Positions 63,766 to 64,000 of a DNA stretch of 64,000 nt are shown here, one piece after another. The first letter of the stretch is position 1. Each line of letters begins with the position of its first letter. The DNA is taken from NCBI RefSeq assembly GCF_000428865.1, contig NZ_AUAT01000001.1, positions 62,001-126,000 of the forward strand, in the 5' to 3' direction. Made by a program: the position numbers and the translations under genes. A model generated the notes under the pieces. It worked only from the letters and a program-made list of their open reading frames with translations, was not told where the DNA came from and searched no databases. This DNA is from Eremococcus coleocola DSM 15696. Its GTDB lineage: Bacteria > Bacillota > Bacilli > Lactobacillales > Aerococcaceae.

Positions 63766-64000
63766 ACTGTGCCTCTTTCTATTTGCATCGGTCTAGTTTT
63801 AGGAATCGAAATAATAATGGCTGTGCCTTGTTTTGGTAGAGTACGGATCCGTAATTGGCCACCTAAACTTTTGACCCGTTCTTCAATATTAGCCAGGCCA
63901 TAGTTACCCGCATTGCGTAATTTTTCTAGGTCAAAACCAATGCCGTCATCAATGACCCTTAAGTCTACACTATCGGGGCTCGCTTCAAGATAAACATCCA
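63762..64000 (-). CDS. LiaS/VraS-like sensor histidine kinase (partial, N-terminus off window)
   Basis: C-terminal part (about 79 residues) of a HisKA_3/HATPase sensor kinase. Visible motifs are the HATPase G1 box [20 protein letters not shown], then [16 protein letters not shown] and the end [18 protein letters not shown]. The stop codon TGA overlaps the response regulator ATG (ATGA), so the two genes are translationally coupled. The gene continues beyond the right edge. Confidence 0.85.
   Translation of the reverse strand, partial: DVYLEASPDSVDLRVIDDGIGFDLEKLRNAGNYGLANIEERVKSLGGQLRIRTLPKQGTAIIISIPKTRPMQIERGTV

Noticed and set aside
1-64000. CRISPR arrays, insertion sequences, prophage or tRNA/rRNA genes
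   Set aside because: No regularly spaced repeats, transposase or phage genes, or tRNA cloverleaf was found; the only tRNA-like fold is that of the tmRNA.

Overview
This window is a low-GC Gram-positive (Firmicutes) chromosome segment. Gene order and content (ylxM-ffh, rnc-smc-ftsY, recG-plsX-acpP, priA-fmt-rsmB-stp-prkC-rsgA-rpe-thiN, rpsO-pnp, RNase J2, a holA/rpsT pair, a BmrC/BmrD-type ABC pair and a LiaR-type regulator) fit Lactobacillales, most likely an Aerococcaceae relative (Facklamia/Aerococcus-like). I infer this from family recognition, not from a database search. There are no rRNA or tRNA genes, CRISPR arrays, phage genes or insertion sequences. Almost all genes lie on the minus strand.

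Layout. 1-2227: an ECF-type uptake cassette (ATPase, S component) with a SAM hydroxide adenosyltransferase. 2416-10536: signal-recognition-particle genes ylxM-ffh, then rnc-smc-HAD phosphatase-ftsY. 10713-18664: a peptide ABC transporter, oppDFBC, followed by two tandem paralogous substrate-binding proteins, each with its own terminator. 18747-24282: lipid and DNA-repair housekeeping genes (acpP, plsX, recG, fakA, a Gls24-like gene). 24536: rpmB on the plus strand. 24903-37000: gmk-rpoZ, then priA-fmt-rsmB-stp-prkC, then rsgA-rpe-thiN-dehydrogenase, separated by hairpins. 37094-37524: a LexA-type promoter and a small YolD-like gene on the plus strand. 37593-46361: ThiT-like protein, RNase J2, pnp, rpsO, uvrB, rpsT (plus) and holA. 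46497-53393: glutamine-amidotransferase-like hydrolase, GcvH-like protein, rodA, YihY, a histidine phosphatase, tmRNA, an MBL-fold hydrolase and an amino-acid permease. 53657-58791: FAD/NAD(P)-binding protein, a pepO remnant, folC and pepF. 58908-64000: heterodimeric multidrug-type ABC exporter with an attenuator leader, a HesB/YneR-like protein and a LiaSR-type two-component system.

The most striking non-coding element is the 5' leader of the BmrC/BmrD-type exporter (about 62433-62635). It has a promoter, an 18-codon leader ORF with a very strong ribosome-binding site, a perfect hairpin just after the leader stop codon, and an intrinsic terminator with a 15-bp stem. Eight bases inside the leader ORF are perfectly complementary to the terminator's 5' arm, so they can form a competing antiterminator. 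This is the architecture of ribosome-mediated transcription attenuation of antibiotic-responsive transporters, as known for Bacillus subtilis bmrB-bmrCD. Other unusual elements are two LexA boxes at the promoter of an orphan YolD-like gene, an SOS-like box at uvrB, a possible attenuator in front of priA, a 35-bp-arm hairpin after prkC, cysteine-free OppA paralogues, a five-asparagine tmRNA tag and the C-terminal stump of a lost PepO peptidase.
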